A DNA stretch of 64,000 nucleotides from Amaranthus tricolor (GCF_026212465.1 NC_080060.1:18270931-18334930), one strand, 5' to 3'; counted from the first letter of the stretch, positions 35,640 to 48,978 are shown. The notes: generated from the sequence alone by a model not told the origin. A program made the numbers and translations.

Positions 35640-36700
35640 ATTTTTAAAAAAAATATATTTTGATTCTGAAGGAAAATAAATGGCAAAGAAGCCAACCAGC
35701 TAGTTTAAATTGGCTTACATTAGTGTTCCCGTCAGGTTTTGTAGACCAATTAATTAAGGACTTAATCCCTTGATTAGTGATTGATCAAGAGTTAAGTGTT
35801 GGTGGAAGCTTGTCTTTACTGCCTTGTCAAGTTATGCAGTAAGATCACTTGAGAAGATGATTGTTTCGGGGCCCACTCTGACGCCCAAGTCAGTATTAGT
35901 CTATGACAAATTGCCTAATAGGCCCTTCAAGGAGCACTGTGGCTACCAGGTAGATTACTACTTAGGACTTATTTAGATGTGAGGTCTTTGTAATTGACGA
36001 TGATAATAAGTTTAAAATATTCTCTTTAGACATATGATTATGCAGTTAATGTTCTTCTGAAAATCAACGTGGGTCCTTGAAATTCAGTTGTAATAACTCT
36101 TAGCAATGAATCACTTTGAATTCTTTGTACGTCTTAATACAAGAACTTAATTGTTACCTCCTTTATGTGCTCCTTGATGTGTATTTATAGCTCATGATTG
36201 TGACTGCAAAACATTCCTTTGATACTTTACTAATCCCCATAATTCTCTGCATGCCACCGTGCTTGTCTTAGACGTGTCAATAATTTAATTACTCTATTGG
36301 ATTTTCCTTTACTTTCTATAGCGCTCTTAGCTTCTCCTTCAAGCACGTGTCCCACTATCTCAGAATGACCCTTTATAATGGACAAGTGTCTTCTAACTAC
36401 ACGTGAGCTTCTTGTGCACTAATATTACTACATGCGTACAATGTCATCTTGACCTTCCTAAATGGATGTTGCCAGAAGACTATCTAATCTTAATGATTCC
36501 TCCTAGATTAGTACTAATTTAACCTTCTCAGACAGTCTTTTATCATAATTACTCATGGTTAATCTTTTACATACAGAATTGTTTTGGTTATTCACACTAT
36601 AATTTGCTTACAATATATATACAAAATATAGTGTCCTTAATTAATGAGTTCTTCTATCCTATATAACTTTGCTGGTGTAAGATATGGCCCTATTCGAAAT
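35640..36700 (-). repeat. Unclassified, LTR-like DNA
   Basis: No ORF of interest. On the minus strand a TATA-like GCTATAAATACACATC lies near 36180-36195, preceded by promoter-like DNA to about 36600 and followed by ~450 bases of leader-like sequence. That layout suggests an LTR or a lost gene promoter. No termini or TSD were identified. Confidence 0.3.
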
Positions 36701-37300
36701 CCTTTTCTCTTTTGGATAGATGCAATGGATATGCATCTAAGCTACACAGCTACAAATGATGTTAACTTATATGCCTATGAATCCTGATCAACCTAACGAA
36801 GTAACAATTCTAGGATTACTTGGTCTAGAATAATTTATTGAAGCAAGCAAGCTAATTATTGGACGATCATATATAATAAGAAGTAAAAAATAGAAAATTA
36901 TAAATATCTAATACAATAAAAAAAATCTACCATAACAATGAGAACATGATCTTTGTTCTACCAAATAAGTTTAGCATTTCGTTTTACTTGGTAAGGATAT
37001 TTTTTGACCGCGTATTTGGTTATGAGTATTAAACAATAATAATGAGAATTATTTATAGTGTAAATTTTAATGCAATGTACTATGTTGTTTTCATGTTAAT
37101 GAAACTTTGATCATGAAAACGTTTTATTGTTCAAAATTTTCTATTACCATCTAACACTTGATTTTTATATGGAAATGCATTGAAATAAATTTTGTGAAAA
37201 AATTGAGATGATTGGAAGAAATTAAACATTGCCATATAACTTGTGAATGAATTTTACTACTTAAATTACACTCGTTTTTTGTTACCATTTCCAATGTTTA

Positions 37301-37747
37301 ATATCTACATGGTAGGCATAAACGTTTGTAAAAGACCAGTGGTAGCAAATCTTTAAAAAATTCCACAAAATTACATTGTACTTTTAGAATTTAAGTTGTC
37401 GTAAAATTAAAGATATCAATGAACTTCTGTGAAATGGTTATACGGGATTCAACCAATTGTTTTGATCGTGGGTGCCCAAAAAACTTTTGATTATACATTA
37501 AGTTATGAAATTTTGTTTTTAACCCTGTCTTTTTTGCATTAAAATACAGTAACATTCTTTCCTTAAAGTTCCACAAAATAGCATTGTACTTTTGGAATTT
37601 AAGTTGTCGTATACATTAGTACCCAAAAACCTTTAAAATATACGTTAAGTTGTGAAATTTCAAAAGTACAATGCTATTTTGTGGAATTTTTTAAAGATTT
37701 GCTACCACCTGCCTTTTTCATAATTTCATGCCTACCATTTAGAATAT
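37301..37747. mobile_element. MITE with long inverted arms (Mutator-like?)
   Basis: The first ~110 bp (ATATCTACATGGTAGGCAT, then GTGGTAGCAAATCTTTAAAA) return inverted at the right end (37620-37747), where the reverse complement reads ATGGTAGGCATGAAATTATG then GGTGGTAGCAAATC. A third, partial copy of TTCCACAAAATAGCATTG is at 37569. No coding sequence. Long TIRs would fit a MULE-derived MITE, but no 9-bp TSD was confirmed. Confidence 0.65.
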
Positions 37748-39400
37748 CACTAAAAATAAAGTTGGATGAAATGACAAAATTGGAGCCAAACGGAAGAAAT
37801 GTACTTCACAAACCATATTTATGTTGCTATAGTAATTTGAGCATATGTTACTCATACGGACTCCAATTTAAGCGATTTTTGAGACTATGAACATCTACTT
37901 GAAAAGTTATACAACTTTTATGTTCTATACAAAGTCTATTTCAGCTTGAAACTATGACAAAACAGCTGCAGTAAATTCGGCTGTAATAAATGAAAGAAAA
38001 CTTAACTTGATAAGTTCTATTAAATATCAAGTAGCAAATTTAACTAAACTTTTGTTGCTAAGTGGTGGAAGCTTCCCCTATTTCTAAAGTTCATGTGTTT
38101 AATTCTCCATTAAAAAATTTTGCTATTTAGATGATCAATGAACAAAAGTTAACTTAGAATTGTGTTGTATATTTTTGTGTTTTTCTTATTCTTACCTTTA
38201 TAAATAGATTGTATGTTATGTAATATACTCATATATCAAACAAAGTAGAGAGATTAGAGAGAGTGAAAAATATTTTCAAGTCTCTTATTTTGTTCAAAGT
38301 TATTTACTTAATGAATTTTTTTTTATTCTCCTTACTTTGTCATGTTTAACTTAGAGTAAATTTATTTGTGGAAATATGTATTAATGTCTTGGCATGTTAT
38401 TTTTATGAGATTTAAAATTGGTCTTTATCTTGTGCAACTTTATTATTGAGCGTTTATGTAAACAAACTTTTATTTATAAATGAATCTAAGATTAATTTTG
38501 TTGGTTACACTTAATAATCTTTGTACAAGTCAATGTTTTAAAATTAATCGGACTTTGTTTAGTTAGTATTATTGAGAAACTACTAATAATAATAACTGGA
38601 TCGAGTTTTATTATTAAAATATTAAACTTAGTTGAGTTAATCAATGATTAAAATAATCTTTCCAATGACAAAAATACATGTTGCTACTATTTTATCAAAC
38701 TGATTTACTATATTATTTACTTGTCAAATTTTATTCTCTTGTATTAAGCTTACTTTATTTTTAATTTTCTAAGTAGCGCAATCAAAACTCATTTTTCCCC
38801 ATCTTTTTACTTTGTATGTTATTTTATTAAAATAAGTGATTTAGAAGTAACTTTAAAACTAATAATCACAAGCCCTGTGGGATCCACTTCTATTTGCCAC
38901 TTACTATATTTAACAAGTTATTATAAAGGAAAAATATAATTTAAATTTGTGCGCATACACAACCTTATACAAGATTCAGGCCTAGAGAGTTGTATGAGGT
39001 ATGCAAATCAATATTTTATTGTGGTTAATGTTATAAGAAAAACCTAACGGTTATCATTTAAAAACAGATGATACTATTTTGTGAGGAATGATGGTAATAT
39101 ATATTAAGTTATCTTGGAATTGTAAAATTTAAAATTGAGCGTATAACAAATTGTGTTTTGAATTCAGTATGAATCAAAGTAATTATGAATTTCGTAAGTG
39201 TTGATGGTAAAGCTGAACATAATATTGAATATATATGAGATAGACTTTTACACAACTAATAACTGGTATAAAGATAGATAAGTAGCGTGTGAAATCTCAA
39301 ATATATTGTTGGATTATTCTTGGGAGAAATTTAATGTATATGCTGAGAATTAAAGTAATATATCAGATCATCATAACAAGGATTTGAATTGTTGTAATCT
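37748..39400. other. AT-rich intergenic, nothing recognised
   Basis: Only short ORFs. A TATA-like TTTATAAATAGATTG near 38198-38212 has no recognisable product downstream. Confidence 0.5.
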
Positions 39401-40210
39401 AGATTCAATCAAGAATAAATTTAGGGATTTTTGCTTGTTGTTTAGTATTGAGAAGCATTGTTACTCAAGTAATTCGCACAATCCCCGCAAAGTTCAGAAG
39501 CCCCTGGACATTTGAACAAAGCTCAAAAAGCAAAATTCAAAGGTTGATTCAACCGAATCAAAGCTCTATTCGGTTGAATTGAAGTGCAAAACTTAAGGCA
39601 AAGCTTCAAATTCTCTAGAATGGGCGAATATAGAAACATTCGAGCAAATGAGGCCGCATTTGGCCGAATGAGACCCTATTCGCTTGAATGGAGGTGAGCT
39701 GATCATTTGTAAAGGCTTGGACTTACTGTTTTGGCCGAATCAAGATCCATTCGGGCGAATGGCCTTGGATGCGGTTGAATGACCTGTGTCATTCGGTCGA
39801 ATGGGCTGCAAGATCTGCGCGTTTCAATTTCTTTGCAAGCCTTATCTCGAGGGCTCTTTTAAAGCTTTTACCCCTTATGTTGCTAGGCTATAAATATCAC
39901 ATTTTATGTGATAAACCCCTTGTCTATTATGAGAGCTACTTGCCTCATCTTAGAATATCAATCCTTTATGCTTTCGTTTACATTTCTTGCCCTAGATTAT
40001 TTTAAGCTTTCCTTTATGCTTTCCTTTATTGCTTTCTTCTACATTTAAGTCTTTACTCAAGCTTTGTATTTGGATTCAAGTTCTTTACATTCAAGCTCAT
40101 TTATTTATGTACATTTTCTTTGTATTCTTTGTAGTCGTTTTAGGGTGTTTACAAGTATTTTTTGATTAACTACTCTTTTAGTAAACGACGGTAAAAACCA
40201 GTTTTGAAAA
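39400..40210 (+). repeat. Gypsy LTR fragment with CGA palindrome cluster
   Basis: This precedes a gypsy PBS and contains a TATA-like GGCTATAAATATCAC at about 39885-39900, so it is read as an LTR (U3-R-U5) on the plus strand. Between 39540 and 39810 there are at least five short imperfect palindromes around TTCGGnCGAA, such as CCATTCGGGCGAATGG and CATTCGGTCGAATG. The left terminus was not found. Confidence 0.6.
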
Positions 40211-40229
40211 CGGCGCCGTTGCCGGAGAA
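40211..40229 (+). other. Gypsy (Athila/Tat-type) primer-binding site
   Basis: GGCGCCGTTGCCGG with one base off the common GGCGCCGTTGCCGGGG follows the LTR-like DNA and precedes a gag fragment. This phrase is a hallmark of the start of the internal region in Athila/Tat-type plant gypsy elements. Confidence 0.8.
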
Positions 40230-40539
40230 CAAGGCATTTGTTTTGATTTTGTCGTTGATGTAGTTTATTTATACTTTATTTTTGTTTATTGTTTCTAATC
40301 TTGCTTTCATTATAGCACTCACAGATCATAGCTATAACTCGTTCGTTACAAACCTGAGATCCAAAGGTTAAGAAAACAAGCTCCGCCTCCTATTCTGTTA
40401 CAACCAACCACTCTCGACCCTCCTACACCACCAACGGCTGAAGATCAATAATTGTTCGGGCAATTTGGGACTCCTAGTTCCCAAGAGTTTCAAGGGGATA
40501 TTGTGTTACTCATATCTGTAGCTCTATACAAAATACACC

Positions 40540-41072
40540 CATAGTACATTCGGATGTTGAAGGAGATCCCCTTTTGTGGTTTGAAGAATGAATGTCCTCT
40601 ACAACACTTAGAGGCATTCTTAGATACTTTTGGCCTCATCCCTCCATGCCCCAATAGCCTGATCTATGTCCGAATGCACCTTTTTTTTTTTACCTTAGTC
40701 TAGCCGGTGACGCCAAGGATTGGTACAAATGCATGGAGTCAAACTCCATTACCACATGGGCTTAATTGAAGAGACTTCTTTCATAAAATGTTTCTACCCT
40801 ACCGTTCGAACATAGGATTTGCAAAATGAATTAGCGTCATTCACTCAAGAGGATGATGATAACCTAAATACTCTATGGAGTAGGTTAAAGAGGATGATCC
40901 GAGCATGCTCACATCATGAGTACGGGGAGAGCCATCTCAACACCTTTTTCTATGATGGTCTCAACGACTCTATAAAACCTCTCCTAGACTTGGCGGTTAA
41001 TGGCCAGCTCTGAAAGATAGCATGTGATCAAGTGAAGGCCAAGATTGAAGAGATAGTCAAAAATAACTCTTA
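40540..41072 (+). pseudogene. Gypsy gag fragment (Athila-like)
   Basis: With several stops and frame changes the plus strand reads PFCGLKNECPLQHLEAF, LSLAGDAKDWYKCM and then, in the open stretch 40819-41013, MQNELASFTQEDDDNLNTLW, RLKRMIRACSHHEY and LNTFFYDGLNDSIKPLLDLA. This is the retrotrans_gag capsid domain of Athila-like elements (pattern: FYNGL then a LLDAA-like motif). It stops at about 41072; no zinc knuckle or pol follows. It follows the PBS at 40211 in the correct order, so LTR, PBS and gag belong to one truncated element. Confidence 0.82.
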
Positions 41073-41089
41073 GGGAAGAGAAAGGGGTA

Positions 41090-41985
41090 GTACCTAGGGG
41101 CATGATTCATACGATTAACATAGATTTTATCGGTGCTAAAATTGAGGCGATCATGATTAAGAAATTGTCCAAGTTCAAGATTCCAATGTATCTTTGGTGA
41201 ATGAGAAGCCCTTTTCATGTAAAATTTGTGGGGGTAATACATTATACTGTGGGGGCTCAAATTTTGAACATGTGGCAGTTTTAGATTGTGGGGGGTATAA
41301 TCAAGAACGGGCTGCGGTCATGTATTAATATTGATGTAACTATATATATATCACTTAAATGAAATTGGTAAAAGTTTTTAAAATTATGAATTAAACCAGG
41401 CTTTGAATTTTGTGTTGTGAGGTGGGCATTGAGCTTAACGTAGAGAATTGAACACGTAAACAATATTAGTTATAGGACATATGGGTACGAGAATCGAATG
41501 CATACTACAAAAGCAAAATTATAATCAACAAATTGGAGAACATGTGAACATAGAATAAAAATCAAAATATAAGTTCAATTTAGAAATAAAACCTAATTTT
41601 CAATATATGGAGCAAAAATAAACGTGTGTCAAGCTCCAATTGACTTTTCAGAGCACCCTCAATATATTCTTTGACGTCGTCTAACTTTTCTTTGCATCTT
41701 AAACATTGCCGTCGATTTACAACAAAACCACCCAATTTTTATTAGAATTTTGCAAGAATTTAACTCCTCAAAAGCCGCACTAAATTCAAGAATAACAAAT
41801 TTTGTTAGTCGTTCGGTTATTAAAACAGTTAAACAATAAAGTTTGAAATGTAAGAATATAAATATCACCTTAGATAGGCATGGATAAGAAATATATTTAA
41901 CATTTGTCCTCTCAAAAGTTTGCCAATATGAACCAAACTGATAATTACAAATGAATATTACCTTAGTAGTAAATCAAACCCAAAC
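41090..41985. other. Intergenic, nothing recognised
   Basis: AT-rich with short ORFs lacking any family signature. A run at 41225-41310 is rich in TGGGGG. Confidence 0.45.
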
Positions 41986-41989
41986 ATAT

Positions 41990-42370
41990 GGCATGTCACG
42001 GAACTATCTTGGGCATCTGAAAGTTTCTCCAGGCTCCATTTTGGCATTGGAATCGCGAGTGAGAAATCTTCAGACCCTCTGGAAACTCGTTCCATGCGTA
42101 CAATATGGAAATGTTACGGATACAAATGCCAATATGTTTTCCATGTTTTCTACGCCACTTGCCACAAGATTGACCCAAGGCATTGTATTCCAAGTGTACA
42201 AGTTCTGTGAATTTGAGGCTTTTGTGGGACCTCGGCCTTTTCTCTTGTTAGAGACGTTCAAGATTTTGCTAGTAGTGTTGGTGGGTACATCAATTGGTAC
42301 CATTTCCTTCTCTAAGGTATATGGTGGGATTTCTTCATCCAGTTTCTCATGTCTTGTATGTGGGTCATAA
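41990..42370 (-). pseudogene. CACTA Transposase_24-type gene fragment (exon 1 homologue)
   Basis: On the minus strand, with one frame change, this reads EKEMVPIDVPTNTTSK, KRKGRGPTK, then LVHLEYNALGQSCGKWRRKH, GKHIGICIRNISILYAWNEF and PEGLK. It matches exon 1 of the intact CACTA gene at 62524 (KRKGRGPTKN, MHLEYNALGQPCGKWRRQYG, LCIRKLSILHAWNEVPEGLK). Homology stops soon after PEGLK, before the exon boundary. Its other edge at about 42370 abuts satellite block B. Confidence 0.88.
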
Positions 42371-42373
42371 TCA

Positions 42374-43500
42374 CTTATGCCTTTTTTTCAATTCTAACAA
42401 TTTCAAAACAATAACATAAATTAATTAGTATTTGGCGCAGTTTCATGCCAAATAAATCAAGATTGAACTACTTAAAGTGAGTTAGTGCCATAAAAGCTTA
42501 AAAACCTTAATAACGCATCTTGACACGTAATTCAAAGCGTATACCTATTTTTCTCAATTCTAACAATTGAAAAACAATAATATATACTAATTGTATTATG
42601 TGCCAAGTTCCATGCCAAACAAATCAAGTTTGAACTACTTAAAGTGAGTTAGTGCCATAAAAACTCAAAAAACCTTAAAAATGCAACTTGGCACGTAATT
42701 TCAATCATATGCCTATTCTTTTAATTCTAACAATTTCAAAATAATAATATATATTAATTAGTGTTTTATGCCAAGTGTAATGCTAAACAAATCAAGTTTA
42801 TTAATAAACAAAATAATAATCTATAGTAATTTCAAAACATTTCAAAGTGAGTTAGTGCCATAAAAGTTTAAAAAACCTTATAAATGCAACTTGGTACGTA
42901 ATTCAAGCATATGGCTATTTTTTCAATTCTAACAGTTTCAAAATAATAATTTATACTAATTAGTGTTGTGTGCCAAGTTTCATGCCAAATAAATCAAGTT
43001 TGAACCACTTAAAGTGAGTTACTCCCATAAAAGCTTTAAAAGCCTAAAAAACACTACTTTGTATGTAATTTCAAGCATATGCCTAGTTTTTCAATTCTAA
43101 CATTTCAAAATAATAATATATATTAATTAGTATTGTATGACAAGTTTCATGGCAAAAAAATCAAGTTTGAACAATTTAATGTGAGTTAGTGCCATAAAAT
43201 CTTAAAAACCCTTAAAAAAAATGTAACTTGGCACGTACTTATAAACATATGCCTATTTTTTCAATTCTAACTATTTCAAAACAAATCAAGTTTGTACCAC
43301 TTAAAGTGAGTTAGTCCCATAAAAGCTTTAAAAGCCTAAAAAAACGCTACTTTGTATGTAATTACAAACATATGCCTATTTCAATTCTAACACTTTCAAA
43401 ACAACAATATATATTAATTAGTGTTTTATGCCAAGATTCATGCCAAACAAATCAAGTTTGAATTACTTAAACCAAGATAGTACCATAAAAGTTTAATTAC
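42374..43500 (+). repeat. Satellite block B, same ~167-bp family
   Basis: About seven monomers in the same orientation as array A, with landmarks (variants of CATATGCCTATTTTT) near 42374, 42538, 42706, 42908, 43076, 43246 and 43369. One monomer has a ~34-bp insertion and one a ~45-bp deletion. Block B monomers share GTGAGTTAGTGCCATAAAA and GGCACGTAATT, which array A mostly lacks, so it is a distinct subfamily. Confidence 0.93.
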
Positions 43501-43531
43501 AACATTATATAATATATGAAAAATTACCTAG

Positions 43532-45055
43532 AATAAACAATGAACAACGAACAATGAACAAGGAACAATGAACAATAATGGATGAACGATGAACAATGAA
43601 CAACGAATAATGCACAATGAATAATGAAAAATGAACAATGAACGATGGACAATTAACAATGAACGATGAACAATGAAGGATGAACGATGAACCATGGATC
43701 ATTAGCAATGAACAATGAATAATCAACAATGAACAATGAAACGTAATCCATAAACAATGAACAATGAACAATGAACCATGAACAAATACCAACGAACAAG
43801 GAACAATGAACCGTGAGCCATGAGCCACGAACAATAAACAATGAATCATGAAATATGAACAATTAACAATGAACAATGAAACATGAAAAATGAACGATAA
43901 ACAATGAACAATGAAAAATGAATAAGGAATGATGAACAATGAACGATGAACAATTAATAATGAACAATGAACGATGAACAATTAATCATTAACTATGAAT
44001 CATGAATAATGAACAATGAACAATGAACCTTGAAAAATGTACAATGAACAATCAACACTGAACGATGAATTATAAACCATTAACTCTCGACCATGAACAA
44101 TGAAAAACGAACAATGAACAATGAACAATGAACGATGAACAATGAACGATGAACGATGAACAATGAAAAATGAACAATGAAAAATCAGCAATGAACAATG
44201 AACAATGAACCATGAAGAATTAACATTAAACGATAAACCATAAACAATGAAAGTTGAAGAATGAACAATGAACAATGATCGATCAACCATGATCCATGAA
44301 CCATAGACCATGAATAATCAACAATATGCGCTCAACAATCAACAATGAACAATGAAAACTGAATGATGGACATTGAACAATGAACGATGAACAATAAACA
44401 ATGAACAATGAACGATGATCCATTAACAATGAACAATGAACAATTAACATTGAATTATCAACAAAGAACAATGAACAAGAAACAATGAACAATGAAAAAT
44501 AAACAATGAACAATGAACGATGAACCATTAACTATGAACCACGAACAATGAAAAACGAATAATAAACGATAAATAATGAACAATGAATAATGAACAATGA
44601 AAAATGAACGATGAACGATGAACAAAGAACAAGGAACGATAAACAATGAACAATGAACAATGAACATATGATGGACAATGTACGATGAACCATGAACAAT
44701 GAACAAGGAACAATGAGCCATAAAAAATGAACCATGAAAAATGAACGATGAATGATGAACGATGAACAATGAACAAAGAATAGTGAAGATGAACAATGAA
44801 CATTGAACAAGGAACCATGAACAATGAACAATGAATGATGTACAATGTACGATGAACCATGAACAATGAACAATGAAAAATGAACTATGAAAAATAAATT
44901 ATGAACGATGAACGATAAACCAATTACTATGAACCATGAACAATGAACAATGAACAATGAAAAATGAACAATGAACAATGAACGATGAATAATAAGCAAT
45001 GAACATTGAACATTGAACATTGAACATTGAACAATGAACAATGAACAATGGAAAA
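43532..45055. repeat. Heptamer (AACAATG)n array, block 1
   Basis: Tandem 7-bp repeat AACAATG with frequent variants AACGATG, AACCATG, AACATTG, AAAAATG and AATAATG. Since three units make 21 bases, open frames arise easily on the minus strand and encode a VHCSLFI-like heptapeptide repeat. I regard those as artefacts. It starts about 30 bases after satellite block B. Confidence 0.97.
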
Positions 45056-45898
45056 TTGAAACAAACATGGTTGTTTCAAGTAAGGATACCTGTCCAGCCC
45101 CAAGTACAAGCCAAGATTCCAACACATCACAAGAGGAAGAGGAAAACAAAATTCTTTCAGAACAGAACACATTCAACAAAGTCCCTGCCATACTACCTTA
45201 CATGGACTGAAAACGAGGGGAGCAAGAACTTCCCTGATCAATTAAAGGGAATAGAGCTAGACTGCATGAAAAACTACAAGGGAGAGCAATAAACAAGGAA
45301 CGGGAATAAAAGAACGTGACAGAAAACGTGGGTAAAAGAGCCATGTCAGACAAAAATCCAAGCCTCCTTCTGTTTCTGACTTTCTGATTTTCAGTTTTTT
45401 TTGTTTTGTTAGTTAAGCACGTGTATTAGGCGTGAATGTTAAACACTTGAAACGGCTAGTCATGATCCTTACTCTATAAATATGCCTAACTTTCTCATTG
45501 TAAAGGGGAATTCAAGTTTGTTAAAAAAATATCCAGTTTTCATTTCCGAACAAGTGTTCTTGTGATTACAAAGTATTGTGTGTGCAATCTTCTCCAAGAG
45601 GTGTGGAACATCTCATTGAGATTCTTCTGGTTGTGGAGCAATCATCAGAATTTCAAGAACCTACGCAATACAAGGAAGTGGCCTTGAATTGTATTGGGGA
45701 ATTAGAGACGCGTAGTGAGTGAAGCCAAGCCTGATGAATTCACCACAATCAGCCAAGAATCAGTTTCTTGGTTTTGTTTGTGCTTGACACGGGTTGCATT
45801 AATCAGCCCTTAGAGTAATTTGTTGTGTTTCAAAGTCCTTGATTAGGTTAATTCTCATCTATGCAATCTAGAGGATCTAATTTGCCTTAGATTTGCAT
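45056..45898 (+). mobile_element. Unclassified LTR-like insert in the heptamer array
   Basis: Non-repetitive DNA between two heptamer blocks. It has a TATA-like CTCTATAAATATGCC at about 45472 and leader-like DNA after it. Its left edge is an inverted repeat, TTGAAACAA then TTGTTTCAAG (about 45055-45080). The ORF at 45041-45292 matches nothing I know. No TSD could be fixed, so an LTR is only a guess. Confidence 0.45.
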
Positions 45899-47322
45899 CA
45901 ACCATGTACGTTGAACTATGAACAACGAATAACAAACAATAAACAATGAACAATGAACAATGAGCAATGAATGATGAACGATGAACAATGAACGATGAAC
46001 AATGAACGATGAGCAATGAACAATGAACAATGAACTATGAACATTGAACAATGAACGATTAACGATAAACCATGAACAATGAACATTAAACCATGAACCA
46101 TGAACCATGAACAATAAAAAATGACCAATGAACAATGAACAATGATCGATGAAAGATGAACAATAAACAACGAATAATGAACAATGAACAATCGACAACG
46201 AACGATGGACAATTAACAATGAACGATGACAATGAACAATGATCAATGAATGATGAACGATGAACGATGAACCATGGAGCATCAAAAATGAACAATGAAC
46301 TATGAACCATGAACCATGAACAATGAACAATGAACAATGAACCATGAACAAAGAACAATGAACAAGGAACAATGAATAACGAACCATGAATAATGAACCG
46401 TGAGCCATGAACCACGAACAGTAAACAATGAACCATGAAACATGAACAACTAAAAATGAACAGTGAACTATGAACAATGAACAATAAACAATGAACATTG
46501 AAAAATGAATATGGAACAATGAACAACGAACAATGAACACTGAACAACGAACGATAAACGCTGAACCATGAACCATGCACAAAGAACAATGAACAATGAA
46601 CAATGAACAATGAACAATGAACAATGAACAAAGAAAAATGAACAATGAACAATGAACAATGAACGATGTACGATGAACGATGAACAATGAACAATGAACA
46701 ATGAACAATGAACATTGAACGATTAATGAAGAACCATGAACAATGAACATTAAAAGATGAACCATGAACCATGAACCATGACCTATGATCAACGAATAAT
46801 GAACAATGATGGATGAACAATGAACAATGAAAAATGAACGATGAACCATGGACCATGAACAATGAACAATGAATAAGGAACAATGAACGTTGAACACTGA
46901 CTGACAAACAATGAAAAATGAATGATGAACAATAAAAAATGAACAATGAACCATTAATAATGAACAATGAATGTTGAACTATGAACGAAGAACAATGAAC
47001 AATGACCACTGAACAATGAACAATGAATGATGAATGATGAACCATTAACTATGAAGCATGAACAATGAACAACGAACAATGAACAATGCACAATGAACAA
47101 TGAACAATGAAAAACGAACAATGAAAAATGAAATTAAACGATGAACAATGAACAATAAACAATGAACAATGAATGATTCACAATGACAATGAATACCGAA
47201 CAATGAGCAATGAAGAATGAACAATGAAAAATAATCGATGAACGATGAACAATGTACAATGAACGACGAACATTGAACAATGAATAATGAAGCATGTAAA
47301 ATGAACTATGAACGATAGACAA
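45899..47322. repeat. Heptamer (AACAATG)n array, block 2
   Basis: Same 7-bp repeat and variants as block 1. A 355-codon minus-strand ORF (46954-45887) runs through it as a repeat artefact. Its right end includes the TSD copy GACAA of the solo LTR that follows. Confidence 0.97.
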
Positions 47323-48973
47323 TGTTAGCTACATTTTTTTCTTTATTTTTACCTCTATAAGCGGCTTGTTTAGAGTAAGGAAACTACATGTTATTGCATT
47401 GGTTTATTGGATTTTACGCTTGTTTTGTTGCTTTGGTGTTTTGTTTCATTTCAGGATCTAATCATCAACACCGAGCACAAAATATATCATTTTTTCGCAT
47501 ACATTGCTCACTTAAACACCGAGGGCTCAAAATAAGTGAAACGTCATGAGCCAAGCCATAAGAACAAGCCAAAAAGAAGCCAAAGTAGATCCATTTGACC
47601 AGAATGGACTCGAGCCAAGGTAGCTCGAGTAGCCCAGGAGCATTGCTTGAGTCAAAAGCTGAGTATTACATATCTGAAGTTCGCTCGACTGGTCGAGCAA
47701 GATGGCTCGGGTCGAGTGAAGTGCATTCAAACTTCAAAAGCTTTTGATCATCAGCAGGATTCAATTCAGGAATACAGGACATCCGCTCGACTAATCGAGC
47801 AAGATGGCTCGGGTCGAACGGAGCTAAATTTCACATTTTATCCAATTTTTGAAGTTTCAGATGTTGGACCTGATGGTGGCTCGACTGGTCGAGCGAAATA
47901 GGTGGCAGCAACTTTTGCGATCTTTTTAAGTATCATTCGAGGTCCAATTACATTTGTTGCTTCTAATTATTGATGTACTATTATTGAAGTTTGGAATTCT
48001 TCAACCATTGATGTACTATTATTGAAGCTTTTGAAAGGTATTACTTTGAATCATCAAATCATCTTTTTGATCCTTATATTGAACTTAAGAGAGTAACTTC
48101 TATCCTTGCTTATATTGTTTTGAATTCATGTCACTTAGTTATCTTTGATTGTTTGCATTTAGTTTCATATATTCATGCTTATAGTTCTTCAACTTATATT
48201 GCACTCATCTCTTTAGGATACTCTAGTTTAATTTATTCATCTATGATCCTTGGCTTGTTTGCAATCTACAATTTCAATATGAGTATGAGTGAGTAGTTAG
48301 TTTTGGCTTAGGCTAGGCATCATCACCATGTATGTATAGTTTGAATTACTTTCTTTACCTTTGGCTTGGTTGTGTTGTTTATGGTTTAAGATGGATTTTT
48401 GCTGTGATGTTGTAGTGTCGTTGAATTGAAGGCGAGAGCCGATTTTTAACGATAATCTATGCTTAATAGTTAAGACATCTCCATGAGAATAGGTAGATGC
48501 TTTGATTGAAAATGTTGAATGTGTGCTTCATGTCTTAAATTATCCTTAGCTCCATGATAATAGGTAGTTGAGTATTTTTAGAAAGCTTTTGTTGCTCGAG
48601 AGAGAACATTAGTACTTATGATACGTTCTTCCACATTAAAAAATATCCATGACTTTAGGTTAATGTTTAATAAACACTACTTTGGTGAGAAAGCCTAGCC
48701 TGTGCCTCTTAGCTTATTGATCATTTTATCCTTGCTTTTAGTTCATTGTATCCTTATTTGCTTTCATGCTTTATTTTCATTAAGCACTTTTAATTGCTTG
48801 TTTTAATTACTTTTATCTCCAAACATCACATTATAAGTTTTCGAACACACTAATCGATCGAGAAACTAATAACTTAACCCCCACTCCTTTTGGATTCGAC
48901 CCGTACTTGTAGCTGTACTAAGCTACGCCGTGCACTTGCGGTATCACTATTGAAGGACGTAAAGTCCCGATCA
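47323..48973 (+). mobile_element. Solo LTR of a gypsy element in the heptamer array
   Basis: The segment starts TGTTAGCTAC and ends CCCGATCA, flanked by the 5-bp TSD GACAA (47318-47322 and 48974-48978). Length 1651 bp. It contains a cluster of palindromes, three of them GCTCGACnnnTCGAGC-like (47690-47900), and near the 3' side GGATTCGACCCGTACTTG and CCGTGCACTTGCGG, phrases usual near the LTR end of Athila/Tat-type gypsy elements. Heptamer repeats resume right after the TSD. No internal domain is present. Confidence 0.9.
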
Positions 48974-48978
48974 GACAA

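Noticed and set aside
45887..46954. A 355-codon minus-strand ORF and many others of VHCSLFI repeats (43505-49124)
   Set aside because: They follow from a 7-bp tandem repeat (three units = 21 bases). Overlapping ORFs exist in more than one frame, and variation follows the 7-mer rather than codons.
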